Assembly (NCBI RefSeq): GCF_900240265.1
Contig: NZ_LT964739.1
Coordinates: 1,928,170-1,992,169, forward strand
DNA: 64,000 bases
DNA from: Galactobacillus timonensis
Lineage (GTDB): Bacteria > Bacillota_I > Bacilli_A > Erysipelotrichales > Erysipelotrichaceae
Reading direction: 5' to 3'
Shown here: piece by piece, positions 8,421 to 16,288 of the stretch
Layout: each line of letters begins with the position of its first letter
How positions within the stretch are numbered: position 1 is the stretch's first letter
Notes under the pieces: model-generated
What the model was told of the DNA's origin: nothing
The model's database searches: none
Seen by the model: only the letters and a program-made list of their open reading frames with translations
Made by a program: the position numbers and the translations under genes

Positions 8421-8944
8421 TGAACAAGGAAGACGCAAGAAAGCTGGGAAGAAATCTACGCTCCTCATTAAGTAATGGGGAGCGTGCTTTTGAAGAAGAA
8501 GCCGTTCTGTCACAGCTGAAGGAAATCTGCCGGGATGTAGAAGTCATCGGCTGCTATGTTTCAGTGAAAGATGAGCTGGATACCAGGCGTTTCATTGCCT
8601 GGTGCCTGGAAGAAAAGAAAACGGTGGCAGTTCCGAAGGTGGAAGGCGGTACGCTGGGGTTTTACCGGATCGAAAGCTTTGAAGATCTTGTTCCGGCTCC
8701 GTTTTCTATTCTTGAGCCGAAAAACGGTGCCGGGAAGATCAATCTTTCCTCCATCGGAATGATGATTGTTCCGGCGCTGGCCATTGACTGTGAGGGCAAC
8801 CGTGTCGGCTATGGCAGGGGCTATTATGATTCCGTGCTCTCTGCAGGCATGGATGCTGTCGGCATTATCTTCCGCGGGCAGCTGGTGGACCGGATTGATG
8901 CGGATCCATGGGATGTGAAGCTGAGCAGAGTCATCACCGGTTGA
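8420..8944 (+). CDS. 5-formyltetrahydrofolate cyclo-ligase family protein
   Basis: The 174-residue protein has the family's nucleotide-binding VGYGRGYYD motif (about 132-140) and the MIVPALAID segment before it. The enzyme converts 5-formyl-THF to 5,10-methenyl-THF using ATP. It is slightly short for the family (about 180-200). The start codon overlaps the sufB stop by one base, so it is read from the suf message, yet a strong hairpin with a short T tract lies within its first 25 codons (see separate entry). Functional coupling to Fe-S assembly is not obvious; co-transcription is the only link seen. Confidence 0.9.
   Translation: MNKEDARKLGRNLRSSLSNGERAFEEEAVLSQLKEICRDVEVIGCYVSVKDELDTRRFIAWCLEEKKTVAVPKVEGGTLGFYRIESFEDLVPAPFSILEPKNGAGKINLSSIGMMIVPALAIDCEGNRVGYGRGYYDSVLSAGMDAVGIIFRGQLVDRIDADPWDVKLSRVITG
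8458..8491 (+). terminator. Intragenic terminator-like hairpin in the start of the folate gene
   Basis: ACGCTCCTCATT (8458-8469) and AATGGGGAGCGT (8474-8485) pair over 12 bp with one G-U, around an AAGT loop. They are followed by GC and TTTT (8488-8491). The hairpin lies about 40 bases downstream of the sufB stop, inside the next gene. It may act as a partial terminator or attenuator between the suf genes and the cyclo-ligase. Confidence 0.5.
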
Positions 8945-8984
8945 GGCAGGGATCCAAATTCACTGGCGGCAGTCAGTGAAGGAT

Positions 8985-8992
8985 GGTATACT
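8985..8992 (+). promoter_or_regulatory. Extended -10 promoter of tRNA-Val
   Basis: TGGTATACT, with TATACT at 8987-8992, ends 9 bases before the mature tRNA 5' end. Just upstream, TTCACTG (8959-8965) and CAGTGAA (8974-8980) form a 7-bp inverted repeat of unknown role. It has no T tract, so it is not a clear terminator. Confidence 0.55.
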
Positions 8993-9001
8993 GTTTGCAC
9001 T

Positions 9002-9076
9002 GGTTGCTTAGCTCAGCGGGAGAGCATTCCCTTCACAGGGGAGGGGTCAAGGGTTCAAACCCCTTAGCGACCACCA
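9002..9076 (+). tRNA. tRNA-Val (anticodon CAC)
   Basis: A full cloverleaf can be folded. The acceptor GGTTGCT pairs with AGCGACC; the D stem is GCTC/GAGC; the anticodon stem 9027-9031/9039-9043 has loop TTCACAG with CAC at 9034-9036; the T stem AAGGG/CCCTT encloses TTCAAAC. Discriminator A73 and the CCA end are encoded. It is a single-gene transcription unit with its own promoter and terminator, read in the same direction as suf. Confidence 0.96.
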
Positions 9077-9091
9077 TATCTTCAGTGGCAG

Positions 9092-9132
9092 GGCCACTAG
9101 ATAGATTTTGTACCTATCTAGTGGCCTTTTTT
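9092..9132 (+). terminator. Strong terminator of tRNA-Val
   Basis: GGCCACTAGATAG (9092-9104) and CTATCTAGTGGCC (9114-9126) make a perfect 13-bp stem followed by six T. Confidence 0.95.
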
Positions 9133-9189
9133 CATCTTTTCAAGGTTTGTGATTTTGGTTTGTGGATTTGGAAAGAGGTGATGCTGGTG

Positions 9190-9309
9190 ATGGATAAAAA
9201 GGGTAAAGAAGATCAAAATTCTGAAAATCCTGCGGATAGCAAGAGCAGTGGTAGTGAGCTTGGCCTGATGCTGTATTGCAAATTCACGAAAAAAATACGT
9301 ATGCGGTAA
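9190..9309 (+). CDS. Small hypothetical protein, possibly a remnant
   Basis: A 39-residue, lysine- and serine-rich open frame starts 9 bases after AAAGAGGTG. I do not recognise it. It lies in a decayed accessory stretch between the tRNA and broken mobile DNA and has no membrane segment. It may be the 5' remnant of a longer gene or not a gene at all. Confidence 0.25.
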   Translation: MDKKGKEDQNSENPADSKSSGSELGLMLYCKFTKKIRMR

Positions 9310-9389
9310 TTCCGGGGCGAAACACCCTGAAGGGCAGGAGGCTTGAATTTTGATGAACCAATGCACCCATTGGGTGTAAAATTCTGGCG

Positions 9390-9560
9390 GTGAAGCATAT
9401 TGAAATAAGAGAAATGAGAGCGATGCTTGGAGATACGCGATCCGATTTTTCTGAGCGTTATAAGATCCCGGTACGCACAATTCGGAATCTCAATAAAATA
9501 TGAAGCAGGGAATCATCAGGATTCTTTGCCTGTTTATATTGCAAGGAGTTGTGATTTTCA
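9390..9560 (+). pseudogene. Frameshifted helix-turn-helix (XRE-like) gene remnant
   Basis: One frame starting at GTG 9390 reads REMRAMLGDTRSDFSERYKIPVRTIRN. This matches the common small HTH protein pattern (R-x-x-LG-x-x-x-x-x-FAE-x-x-x-IP-x-RTI-x-NWE) and stops at 9501-9503. The next conserved part, KYEAGNHQDS followed by a hydrophobic helix-like stretch, is in a neighbouring frame. The gene is therefore broken by a frameshift near 9495. Such proteins are often antitoxins or small regulators. An imperfect palindrome CACCCA-T-TGGGTG (9364-9376) just upstream could be its old operator. Confidence 0.6.
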
Positions 9561-9799
9561 CACTGCATATATTGGAAACAGACGCTGTATAATGCTTACT
9601 CCGTCAGAAGAACTTGCCACACTTCCGGCATTGAAAAAGCAAAAGCATATTTGACGACTCCTTTCAGAGGATAACAGTGTTGACGATAGTTCCATTGTTT
9701 TATCTTTTGCTAAATTAAACAAGATTTGGTTCACTATACGTTTTTTGTGCGCCCTAAGTAGGAAGCTGTCATTTGAAGCCATAAAGATGGAGGCCAACT

Positions 9800-10546
9800 A
9801 TGAGAGTTCCCGAAGTGATTCGTAAATTCTTCAACCTTACGGATTCCCAGCAGGATCGCGTCATCCGTATCGTTAATGACATGGCGAATCTGAATGATCA
9901 GCTTGCTGGGACCGAACCTGCAGTATGCCCTAAATGCCATTGCACGGATGGATTTACAAAAGCTGGCTTTGAGCACATTAAACATACGGGCGGGAAGCGT
10001 ACTGGCAATCCTTACGCCACTAAGCAGATCTATCGCTGCAAGTCCTGTGGCAAGCGCTTTGTATATGATTCCGGAATGATGACGCATAACCTCAAGATCA
10101 CGCAGGAAGAATTCGTTGAGATTTGTAAGGATGCAATTCTCTGCGTACCGATGAAGAAGACTGCAGCCAGACTGAATCGGTCCATACAGTGTGTATTTGA
10201 GAACCGTCATAAATTTCTCTGCTTCCTTGAAAAAGCTCTGGGCAGGAAACAGAGAAGCTGGCAGGAACCGTAGAGCTTGATGAAACGTATGTTCTTGAGT
10301 CTCAGAAAGGAGCCAGATCAATCAAACGTGAGGCACGTAAAAGAGGCGAAGCCAGCCACTACAGAAGCATTTCCCATGAATTATATTCGGCGGTACAAAT
10401 TGAAAGAAATCATCTATCCATCAATCATTCTGGCAATAGCAGCCGTTGAAGGAAATGACAATGCTTTACGAAGATCTGAGAAGGAAGCGATTCCTGAATT
10501 TATGCGATTCAACATCGTAGAAAATGATATCCGCGATGTTGCCTGA
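9800..10546 (+). pseudogene. Broken IS1595-like transposase
   Basis: An intact first frame (9800-10273, good GGAGG upstream) encodes the zinc ribbon CPKC...YRCKSCGKRF typical of IS1595/IS1016-type transposases, with a helical region after it. Near 10255-10261 the frame shifts, and a second frame continues with GTVELDETYVLESQKG, where the D of DET is the first catalytic residue. That frame stops at 10447, and weak similarity seems to move to a third frame. The rest of the catalytic domain is missing. The element is inactive and its ends could not be defined. The 10547-10740 stretch downstream holds no gene I can support. Confidence 0.75.
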
Positions 10547-10740
10547 GCAGAGCGTAGAGTTTACAAATGGCCGTTTGTCTTAGTCTTCCTGCATATTCCT
10601 GCCTGTGCAGGAGCGATGATGATCCGTTGTCCGGTGGCATGGATTTTGGAAATTTTCAGGGTGGCGAATCAATGACAGGCAGCGGATATGGTGTAAAGTA
10701 ATGCTGTAGGTAGCAGTCAGGATAGGAAGGGATCATTACG

Positions 10741-11589
10741 ATGGCAGTCAATCTGAAACAGCTGGTAGATGAAATATCGATGGTTGATGAGGATCAGGAT
10801 ATCTGGTATTCCCCGTCGACGGAAGAGTTTTACGAACAGGATGATGATGTTCCTGAGGATGCGGTGCAGCTGCCGACCAAGATGGAACGCGATGATTACG
10901 GCATGATCCGTGATTTTGCGGAAAGCCGTACGGGAGAAGAGCGTGATTGGCTTGTCAATGCGATCTCGGGCCGCGGTGCCTTCCATCGGTTTCGCTCGGT
11001 TCTGCAGCGCTTCGGTATCGAAGATCAGTGGTACCGGTGGCAGGAGAATGCATTGATGGACCTGGCGATGGGCTGGTGCGAAGACAACGGTATTCCCTAC
11101 AGCTTTTCCGGTGCAGATGTGGATCCTGAGGATGCGGCTGACGAAGAAGCAGAGGAAAGGGAAGCCCCTGTTCAGTCTTCTTTCAACGAAGCTGCGGTAT
11201 CCTGGCGCATTGTTGAAATCAACCGGAACAACTACATGCGGCTGCTGATGCTCAAGAAGGATTTTGAGGGATGCGATGTATCCCTTTCGCAGCAGGAACT
11301 TGAAAATGATCTTCGCTCCTTTCATGTGTATGCGGCTTCGCTGCGTGGGCAGTTTGCAGGCTATCTTGAGGTAAGTGAAGACGGTAAGGTCAGGGAAGTA
11401 TACGTGGATCCTTCCATGCGCAGAAAAGGTGCTGGAAAAGCTCTGTTGAAGAGTGCCTCAGAGAACTATGGTCCGCTGGTCATCCATCTTCCGTTACAGT
11501 TCAAGGATGCCAGGGGCTTCTTTAGTGCATGCGGATATGGACGTGAGGAATACGTGGATCTGTATCCGGATTCTGAAGAGACGAAGTGA
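10741..11589 (+). CDS. UPF0158-like domain fused to a GNAT acetyltransferase domain
   Basis: The protein has 282 residues. Residues 1-125 resemble the UPF0158 family (LKQLVDEISM... DWLVNAISGRGAFHRFR... WYRWQENALMDLAMGWCEDNGI). After an acidic linker (about 130-145), residues 157-270 form a GNAT N-acetyltransferase with the acetyl-CoA loop VYVDPSMRRKGAGKALL (about 220-236) and the C-terminal GFFSACGY strand. The substrate is unknown. The stop codon is 90 bases before a small membrane protein gene. UPF0158 proteins are normally free-standing, so the fusion suggests that the first domain selects a target for acetylation; this is inference. Confidence 0.85.
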   Translation: MAVNLKQLVDEISMVDEDQDIWYSPSTEEFYEQDDDVPEDAVQLPTKMERDDYGMIRDFAESRTGEERDWLVNAISGRGAFHRFRSVLQRFGIEDQWYRWQENALMDLAMGWCEDNGIPYSFSGADVDPEDAADEEAEEREAPVQSSFNEAAVSWRIVEINRNNYMRLLMLKKDFEGCDVSLSQQELENDLRSFHVYAASLRGQFAGYLEVSEDGKVREVYVDPSMRRKGAGKALLKSASENYGPLVIHLPLQFKDARGFFSACGYGREEYVDLYPDSEETK

Positions 11590-11678
11590 AATACGGGCAG
11601 TTCTACGAAGATGTGGGGCAGATTTCACGCATTATTCAAACATTGACCGTATACTATAAAAAACCCAGGAGGTTTGTT

Positions 11679-11909
11679 ATGAAGAAAACAGCTGATGTAA
11701 AAACGCTTGTTCCGCAGATCTTCTATATCCTGAGCATGGTTCTGACGGCGCTGTTCATCTTCGCGCTTCGCAGCTATCTTGCTTCGGCCGGTGTGTCGGC
11801 ATCTCTGCTTTCGAAGCAGGTGATTGTTGATATGATCGCTTTGCTGGTGCCCGGTGCGGCCGCTCTGGTTGCAGGGTATCTGCTTGAGAAGAAAGGCAGT
11901 AAAAACTGA
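11679..11909 (+). CDS. Small two-helix membrane protein
   Basis: The 76-residue protein has two predicted membrane helices (about 12-32 and 48-68) and a lysine-rich C-terminus. The start at 11679 is chosen for the CCAGGAGG site 7 bases upstream. I do not recognise a family. It follows the UPF0158-GNAT gene and ends just before a bidirectional terminator shared with proC. Confidence 0.7.
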   Translation: MKKTADVKTLVPQIFYILSMVLTALFIFALRSYLASAGVSASLLSKQVIVDMIALLVPGAAALVAGYLLEKKGSKN

Positions 11910-11919
11910 GAAACAACTG

Positions 11920-11958
11920 AAAACAGGACTTCGGCATAGAACCCGGAGTCCTGTTTTT
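11920..11958. terminator. Bidirectional terminator between the membrane protein gene and proC
   Basis: AAAACAGGACT (11920-11930) and AGTCCTGTTTT (11947-11957) form an 11-bp stem with A and T tracts at the two ends. It can serve the plus-strand gene and the convergent proC. Confidence 0.85.
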
Positions 11959-11985
11959 GAATGCTTGAGTGGAACGCGAGATGAA

Positions 11986-12807
11986 TTATTTGCGGCTTCC
12001 GATCTCTTCGGCGCGCTTGATGCAGGCGTCATCCGCTTCATGAACCATACGGTCGAGGCCGTTTTTCTCAAAGGAACGTACGGCTTCAATGGTCGTGCCG
12101 CCTTCGGTGCATACTTCCTTGATCAGATCTTCGATCGCGTCAGCCTGATGTTCCTGCAGCAGCTTGCCGGCGCCAATCATGGTCTGTACGAGCAGCGCCC
12201 TTGCGCTTTCATCTTCGATGCCGCGGGAGGTTGCGTCCTTGAGCAGACTGTTGAGGAAGACATAAAAGTAGGCGGGGGTCGACCCGTTGACGGAGATGAT
12301 CTGACTCATCTGTGATTCCGGAATGGTGCGGCTGATGCCCATCGAGGCAAACAGCTTGAAGACAAAGTCATAATCGTCAGCCGAAGTGTTGTCCGACATG
12401 CACAGGGCCGTAGCGCCTTCGCCAATCGAAAGCGCCATGTTGGGCATGGCCCGGATCACCGGAACATCCTGTCCGAGCTTTTCACGATAGTACGACGTCG
12501 GAATGCCGGCAACGATGGTAAGCAGGCATTCGATCTTCGTGCCCTTCAGCTTTTCCAGGCAGGCGTCCAGCGCCTGGGGCTGGACGGCAATCAGGGTGAT
12601 ATGGGACTGGGAAGCGACATCCTTTTCGTTTTCCATGTAGGCAAAGCTTTCGTTGCGGCATAGATCACGTGTACGCTGCTCATGGTGATCATAGACGCAG
12701 ATCTGATAGCGTTCGAGATATTCCGTGATGACGGCGCCATGGGCGATAGCGGTTCCCATCGCTCCGCAGCCGATCAGGCCGAGTGTATATTTACGTGAGG
12801 ATTTCAT
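11986..12807 (-). CDS. proC: Pyrroline-5-carboxylate reductase
   Basis: The 273-residue protein has the Rossmann motif GLIGCGAMG (9-17) and the C-terminal signature with EGGTTIEAV (about 240-248). It reduces pyrroline-5-carboxylate to proline with NAD(P)H, the last step of proline synthesis. An AGGAGG lies before 12807. It is transcribed away from priA; the 70-base gap between them holds the priA promoter. Confidence 0.95.
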   Translation of the reverse strand: MKSSRKYTLGLIGCGAMGTAIAHGAVITEYLERYQICVYDHHEQRTRDLCRNESFAYMENEKDVASQSHITLIAVQPQALDACLEKLKGTKIECLLTIVAGIPTSYYREKLGQDVPVIRAMPNMALSIGEGATALCMSDNTSADDYDFVFKLFASMGISRTIPESQMSQIISVNGSTPAYFYVFLNSLLKDATSRGIEDESARALLVQTMIGAGKLLQEHQADAIEDLIKEVCTEGGTTIEAVRSFEKNGLDRMVHEADDACIKRAEEIGSRK

Positions 12808-12837
12808 AGGGAGGCCTCCTGTTTCTGTCCATAATTA

Positions 12838-12865
12838 TTGCACATTCGATGCACGGGCTTATAGT
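12838..12865 (+). promoter_or_regulatory. Promoter of the priA operon, start codon very close
   Basis: TTGCAC (12838-12843) and TATAGT (12860-12865) are 16 bases apart. The predicted transcription start falls near 12872, only a few bases before the priA ATG at 12878, and no Shine-Dalgarno fits in between. An alternative -10, TAAAAT at 12865-12870, would place the start exactly at the ATG. Confidence 0.6.
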
Positions 12866-12877
12866 AAAATATCGGCG

Positions 12878-15037
12878 ATGGAATTAATCGAAGTTTGGAT
12901 CGAACATCCGGTGCGATCACTGGACCGTACCTATACGTATTGGTATGATACGCCTCTTCTCTGCGGTGTAAGGGTGGAAGTCTCTTTCAATCATCGTCAG
13001 CTGATCGGGTTTGTTGAAGAAGGCTGTCATACGGATCAGACACTGGAAGAAGTAGAGAAGGAAAAGGGATTTGAGCTTCAGAAAATCGGGAACGTGCTGG
13101 ATGGGGAGCCTTTGATTACTCCGGAGCTTCATGATCTTGCGCTCTGGATGCGGGATGAGACGCTGTCTTCCGCCATTGCCTGCTTTCAGGCGATGCTGCC
13201 GGCAAAGATCAAGCCGGCGGGCAACCGGGCAGCGGTCGTCAGTGAAAAATGGGTACGCATCACGCAGAACGGCGCCGAACTGACACCGAAGGAACTGCTG
13301 GCCTATGAAGCGGTCGCCAATGCGAAGGAGATGCGCTACAGCGACTTACGAAAGGAATTCCCCAATCAGGCACATAACCTTGTCACAAAAGGCGTCGTTG
13401 AGCTTTTCAGCCGCGAGCGGCAGGCTGCACCATCCGCGGGGACGGCGTCCGCGCGGCCCTATCCACTCACCCGTGAGCAGCAGGAAGCCGTAGATGCTAT
13501 CAACCACAGTGATGACGAAGTGTATCTGATCTATGGCGTAACGGGATCAGGAAAAACGGAAGTGTATCTCGAACTGGCGCAGCAGGCGCTTGCTGAAGGA
13601 AAGCAGGTCCTGTTCCTGGTGCCGGAAATATCGCTGACGCCGCAGATGATTTCGCGTGTGCACAGCCGTTTTGGAAATGATCTTGCCGTCTATCATTCGG
13701 CGCTGAATGCGCAGGAGAAATATGAGCAGTACCGCAAGGTGATGAGCGGAAAGGCTTCAATTGTCGTCGGTACGCGCAGTGCGGTGTTTCTTCCCTTTAC
13801 CAACCTGGGCCTCATCGTTCTTGACGAGGAACAGGATTCTTCCTACAAGCAGGAAAATCAGCCGGCCTACCATTGTCGGGATGTGGCACTGTTCCGGGGC
13901 AGGTACAATCACTGCAAGGTGCTGCTGGGATCGGCGACGCCGTCGCTGGAAAGCTTTGCACGGGCAAGGAAGGGTGTCTATCATCTCATTACGCTGAGTC
14001 AGCGGGTGAATCAGCAGATGCCGGCGATCACGGTTGTGCCGATGAAAAATGCGCTTCGCTCCCGTGATTTCATGATTTCCGAAGTCCTGAAGGAAAAGAT
14101 GAAGGCGGCCCTGGATCAGCACAAACAGGTCATCCTTCTGCTGAACCGCCGCGGGTATACGAGTATCCTGCGCTGTCGGGCATGCGGGCAGGCGATCATC
14201 TGTCCCCATTGTGATCTGGCCATGAGCTGGCATAAGTCGGAGGGGTTGCTGAAATGCCATTCCTGCGGAACGGTCAGCCGCCTTCCGAAGGTGTGTCCTT
14301 CCTGTGGAGCTTCGGATGGTTTCTCAACCTTCGGCTACGGGACGCAGCGCTTGGAGGAAGAGGTTCAGAACATGTTCCCGCAGGCGCGGATTCTGCGCAT
14401 GGACGCCGATACGACGGCCTATAAAAACAGCCACGAAAAGATTCTGTCCTCCTTCGGCCGCCATGAGGCGGACATTCTTCTTGGGACGCAGATGATTGCC
14501 AAGGGACTGGACTACCCCGATGTGACGCTTGTCGGCATTCTGAATGGTGATGAAGGCCTCAGCCGCAGCGACTACCGCAGCTGTGAAATGACGTTTGATC
14601 TTCTGGTGCAGGCCGCCGGAAGAAGCGGACGCAGCCTTGATGCGGGAGAAGTGGTTTATCAGGTATTCGATCCCGATCATTATGCAGTCAGGGCTGCTGT
14701 GAAACAGGATTATCTGATGTTCTTTCAGAGCGAGATGCAGTTCCGTCACGCCGGCATGTATCCGCCGTATACGTATCTGATTGCGCTGACGATTACGGGA
14801 AGGGATGCGAAGGCTGTTCATTCGGCCTCGGCGCGGCTCAAGCAGCATCTTTCCGGCAGTTTCAAAACGATCGGCGTCATCAATCTGTTTAAACTGCAGG
14901 ATCTGATGCGCGACCGCATCCTTCTGAAGGGAAGGGACCTGGACGAAATGCGCAGCAGCGTCCGCGAAGCCCTCAGGGAAAAATATCCTTCGTCGGTATC
15001 CATCCGGGTCGATGTCAACCCGATGGCACTGGAGTAG
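12878..15037 (+). CDS. priA: Primosomal protein N' (replication restart helicase PriA)
   Basis: The 719-residue superfamily 2 helicase has Walker A GVTGSGKTE (about 220-228), DEEQ box (about 315-318) and a zinc-binding insertion with four CxxC pairs from CRACG to CPSCG (about 432-478). It then has the GTQMIAKGLDYPDV motif (about 538-551). PriA recognises stalled forks and reloads the replicative helicase. The start is the first Met of the MELIEVWIEHPV strand, matching the family. There is no ribosome site, consistent with a leaderless message. In many Firmicutes def and fmt follow priA; here rsmB follows directly. Confidence 0.95.
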   Translation: MELIEVWIEHPVRSLDRTYTYWYDTPLLCGVRVEVSFNHRQLIGFVEEGCHTDQTLEEVEKEKGFELQKIGNVLDGEPLITPELHDLALWMRDETLSSAIACFQAMLPAKIKPAGNRAAVVSEKWVRITQNGAELTPKELLAYEAVANAKEMRYSDLRKEFPNQAHNLVTKGVVELFSRERQAAPSAGTASARPYPLTREQQEAVDAINHSDDEVYLIYGVTGSGKTEVYLELAQQALAEGKQVLFLVPEISLTPQMISRVHSRFGNDLAVYHSALNAQEKYEQYRKVMSGKASIVVGTRSAVFLPFTNLGLIVLDEEQDSSYKQENQPAYHCRDVALFRGRYNHCKVLLGSATPSLESFARARKGVYHLITLSQRVNQQMPAITVVPMKNALRSRDFMISEVLKEKMKAALDQHKQVILLLNRRGYTSILRCRACGQAIICPHCDLAMSWHKSEGLLKCHSCGTVSRLPKVCPSCGASDGFSTFGYGTQRLEEEVQNMFPQARILRMDADTTAYKNSHEKILSSFGRHEADILLGTQMIAKGLDYPDVTLVGILNGDEGLSRSDYRSCEMTFDLLVQAAGRSGRSLDAGEVVYQVFDPDHYAVRAAVKQDYLMFFQSEMQFRHAGMYPPYTYLIALTITGRDAKAVHSASARLKQHLSGSFKTIGVINLFKLQDLMRDRILLKGRDLDEMRSSVREALREKYPSSVSIRVDVNPMALE

Positions 15038-15041
15038 AAAA

Positions 15042-16259
15042 ATGAATGCACGAATGTATGCATGGAATGTACTGGATCGGGTAATGAATCACGGTGCCTA
15101 CGCATCACTTGTGATGCGTGAGAAAAATGATCTTTCGCCGCTCGATCAGGGACTTGCCTCCGAGATTATCTATGGAAGTCTGCGCAGCTGGATGTGGCTG
15201 CAGTACCAGTGGCAGGATCTTGCCGCTAAAACAAAACCGAAGACAGCTGTTTTGCTTTCGATGAGCGTCTATCAGCTGTTGAAGATGGAACGCGTCCCGG
15301 CCTATGCCGTGATCAATGATGCCGTCGCCATGGCAAACCCGTATGAAAAAAAGTTCGTCAATGCGGTTTTGAGGCAGGTGCAGCGGCGCGGGGAGCTGCC
15401 GGTGGATGAAACCGATGAACTGAAGAAGGCAGCGATTGAAACAAGTCATCCGCTCTGGATTCTGAAACTCTGGGAAGCACACTATGGAAAGAGCACCGCT
15501 CTTTCCATAGCACAGGCGGACCAGCAGCCGGCTGCCGTCTATGGAAGATGGAACACTCTTCATGAAGGGTGGCAGACAGCCGCTGCCGATCCGAAGGTAA
15601 AAGCGATCGAAGACGATTGCTTCCAGTATGACGGGATTCTGGCGTCGTCACCGCTGTTTCAGAAGGGGTTCTGTGTCATTCAGGACCGTACTTCGCAGCG
15701 GGTTGTGCGCATGCTTGATGCAAGGAGTGGAATGGAGGTTCTTGATGCCTGTGCGGCTCCCGGGACCAAGACGCAGCAGATTGCCTGTGCAATGAACAAT
15801 CAGGGCAGGATTACTGCCTTCGATCTCTATCCGGGCAGGGTGCAGCTGATCAATGCCCTGATGAAACAGACCGGGGTAAACATTGTCGAAGCGTCGGTGC
15901 ATGATGCCAGCGTTGCGGCAGATGGGATGTATGATCGGATTCTCCTGGATGTGCCGTGTTCGGGTCTGGGGGATCTGGCGCATAAGCCGGAGATCCGGTA
16001 CCATCTGAAGCCGGAGAATCTGGATCAGCTGATCGATGTGCAGCAGAAGATTCTGAATGCGCAGGCATTGCGGCTGAAAGAAGGTGGCCGCTTCGTGTAC
16101 AGTACATGTACCCTGGATCAGAAGGAGAATGCTGCCCAGATTCGTTGCTTCCTTCAGGAGCATCCGCAGTTTTCGCTCTGTGAGGAACATACCTGGTTTC
16201 CGCAGGACCTGCATGGAAGCGGATTCTACGGGGCGCTGGTGGAAAGAGTACATTTCTGA
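15042..16259 (+). CDS. rsmB: 16S rRNA (cytosine-967-C5)-methyltransferase RsmB
   Basis: The 405-residue protein has an N-terminal NusB-like RNA-binding domain (about 1-130). The C-terminal SAM-dependent methyltransferase has DACAAPGTKTQQ (about 242-253), LDVPCSGLGDLAHKPEI (about 304-320, motif IV with PC) and the catalytic Cys in STCTL (about 352). It methylates C967 of 16S rRNA. The start at 15042 is chosen because it follows the priA stop by 4 bases with a GGAG upstream. The coding region contains a perfect 13-bp hairpin (see separate entry). Confidence 0.94.
   Translation: MNARMYAWNVLDRVMNHGAYASLVMREKNDLSPLDQGLASEIIYGSLRSWMWLQYQWQDLAAKTKPKTAVLLSMSVYQLLKMERVPAYAVINDAVAMANPYEKKFVNAVLRQVQRRGELPVDETDELKKAAIETSHPLWILKLWEAHYGKSTALSIAQADQQPAAVYGRWNTLHEGWQTAAADPKVKAIEDDCFQYDGILASSPLFQKGFCVIQDRTSQRVVRMLDARSGMEVLDACAAPGTKTQQIACAMNNQGRITAFDLYPGRVQLINALMKQTGVNIVEASVHDASVAADGMYDRILLDVPCSGLGDLAHKPEIRYHLKPENLDQLIDVQQKILNAQALRLKEGGRFVYSTCTLDQKENAAQIRCFLQEHPQFSLCEEHTWFPQDLHGSGFYGALVERVHF
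15482..15510. repeat. Perfect 13-bp inverted repeat inside rsmB
   Basis: CTATGGAAAGAGC and GCTCTTTCCATAG are separated by only ACC. Neither strand has a T tract after it, so it is not an ordinary terminator. Confidence 0.9.
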
Positions 16260-16288
16260 GGGGCAGGGATGATAAAATAAACAGGATT

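Noticed and set aside
8959..8980. Terminator after the cyclo-ligase gene
   Set aside because: The 7-bp inverted repeat TTCACTG/CAGTGAA has no T tract; it is noted only as an inverted repeat upstream of the tRNA promoter.
9800..10450. Programmed frameshift producing a full IS1595-like transposase
   Set aside because: There are at least two frame changes, no slippery run at the first, and the catalytic domain is truncated, so decay explains it better.
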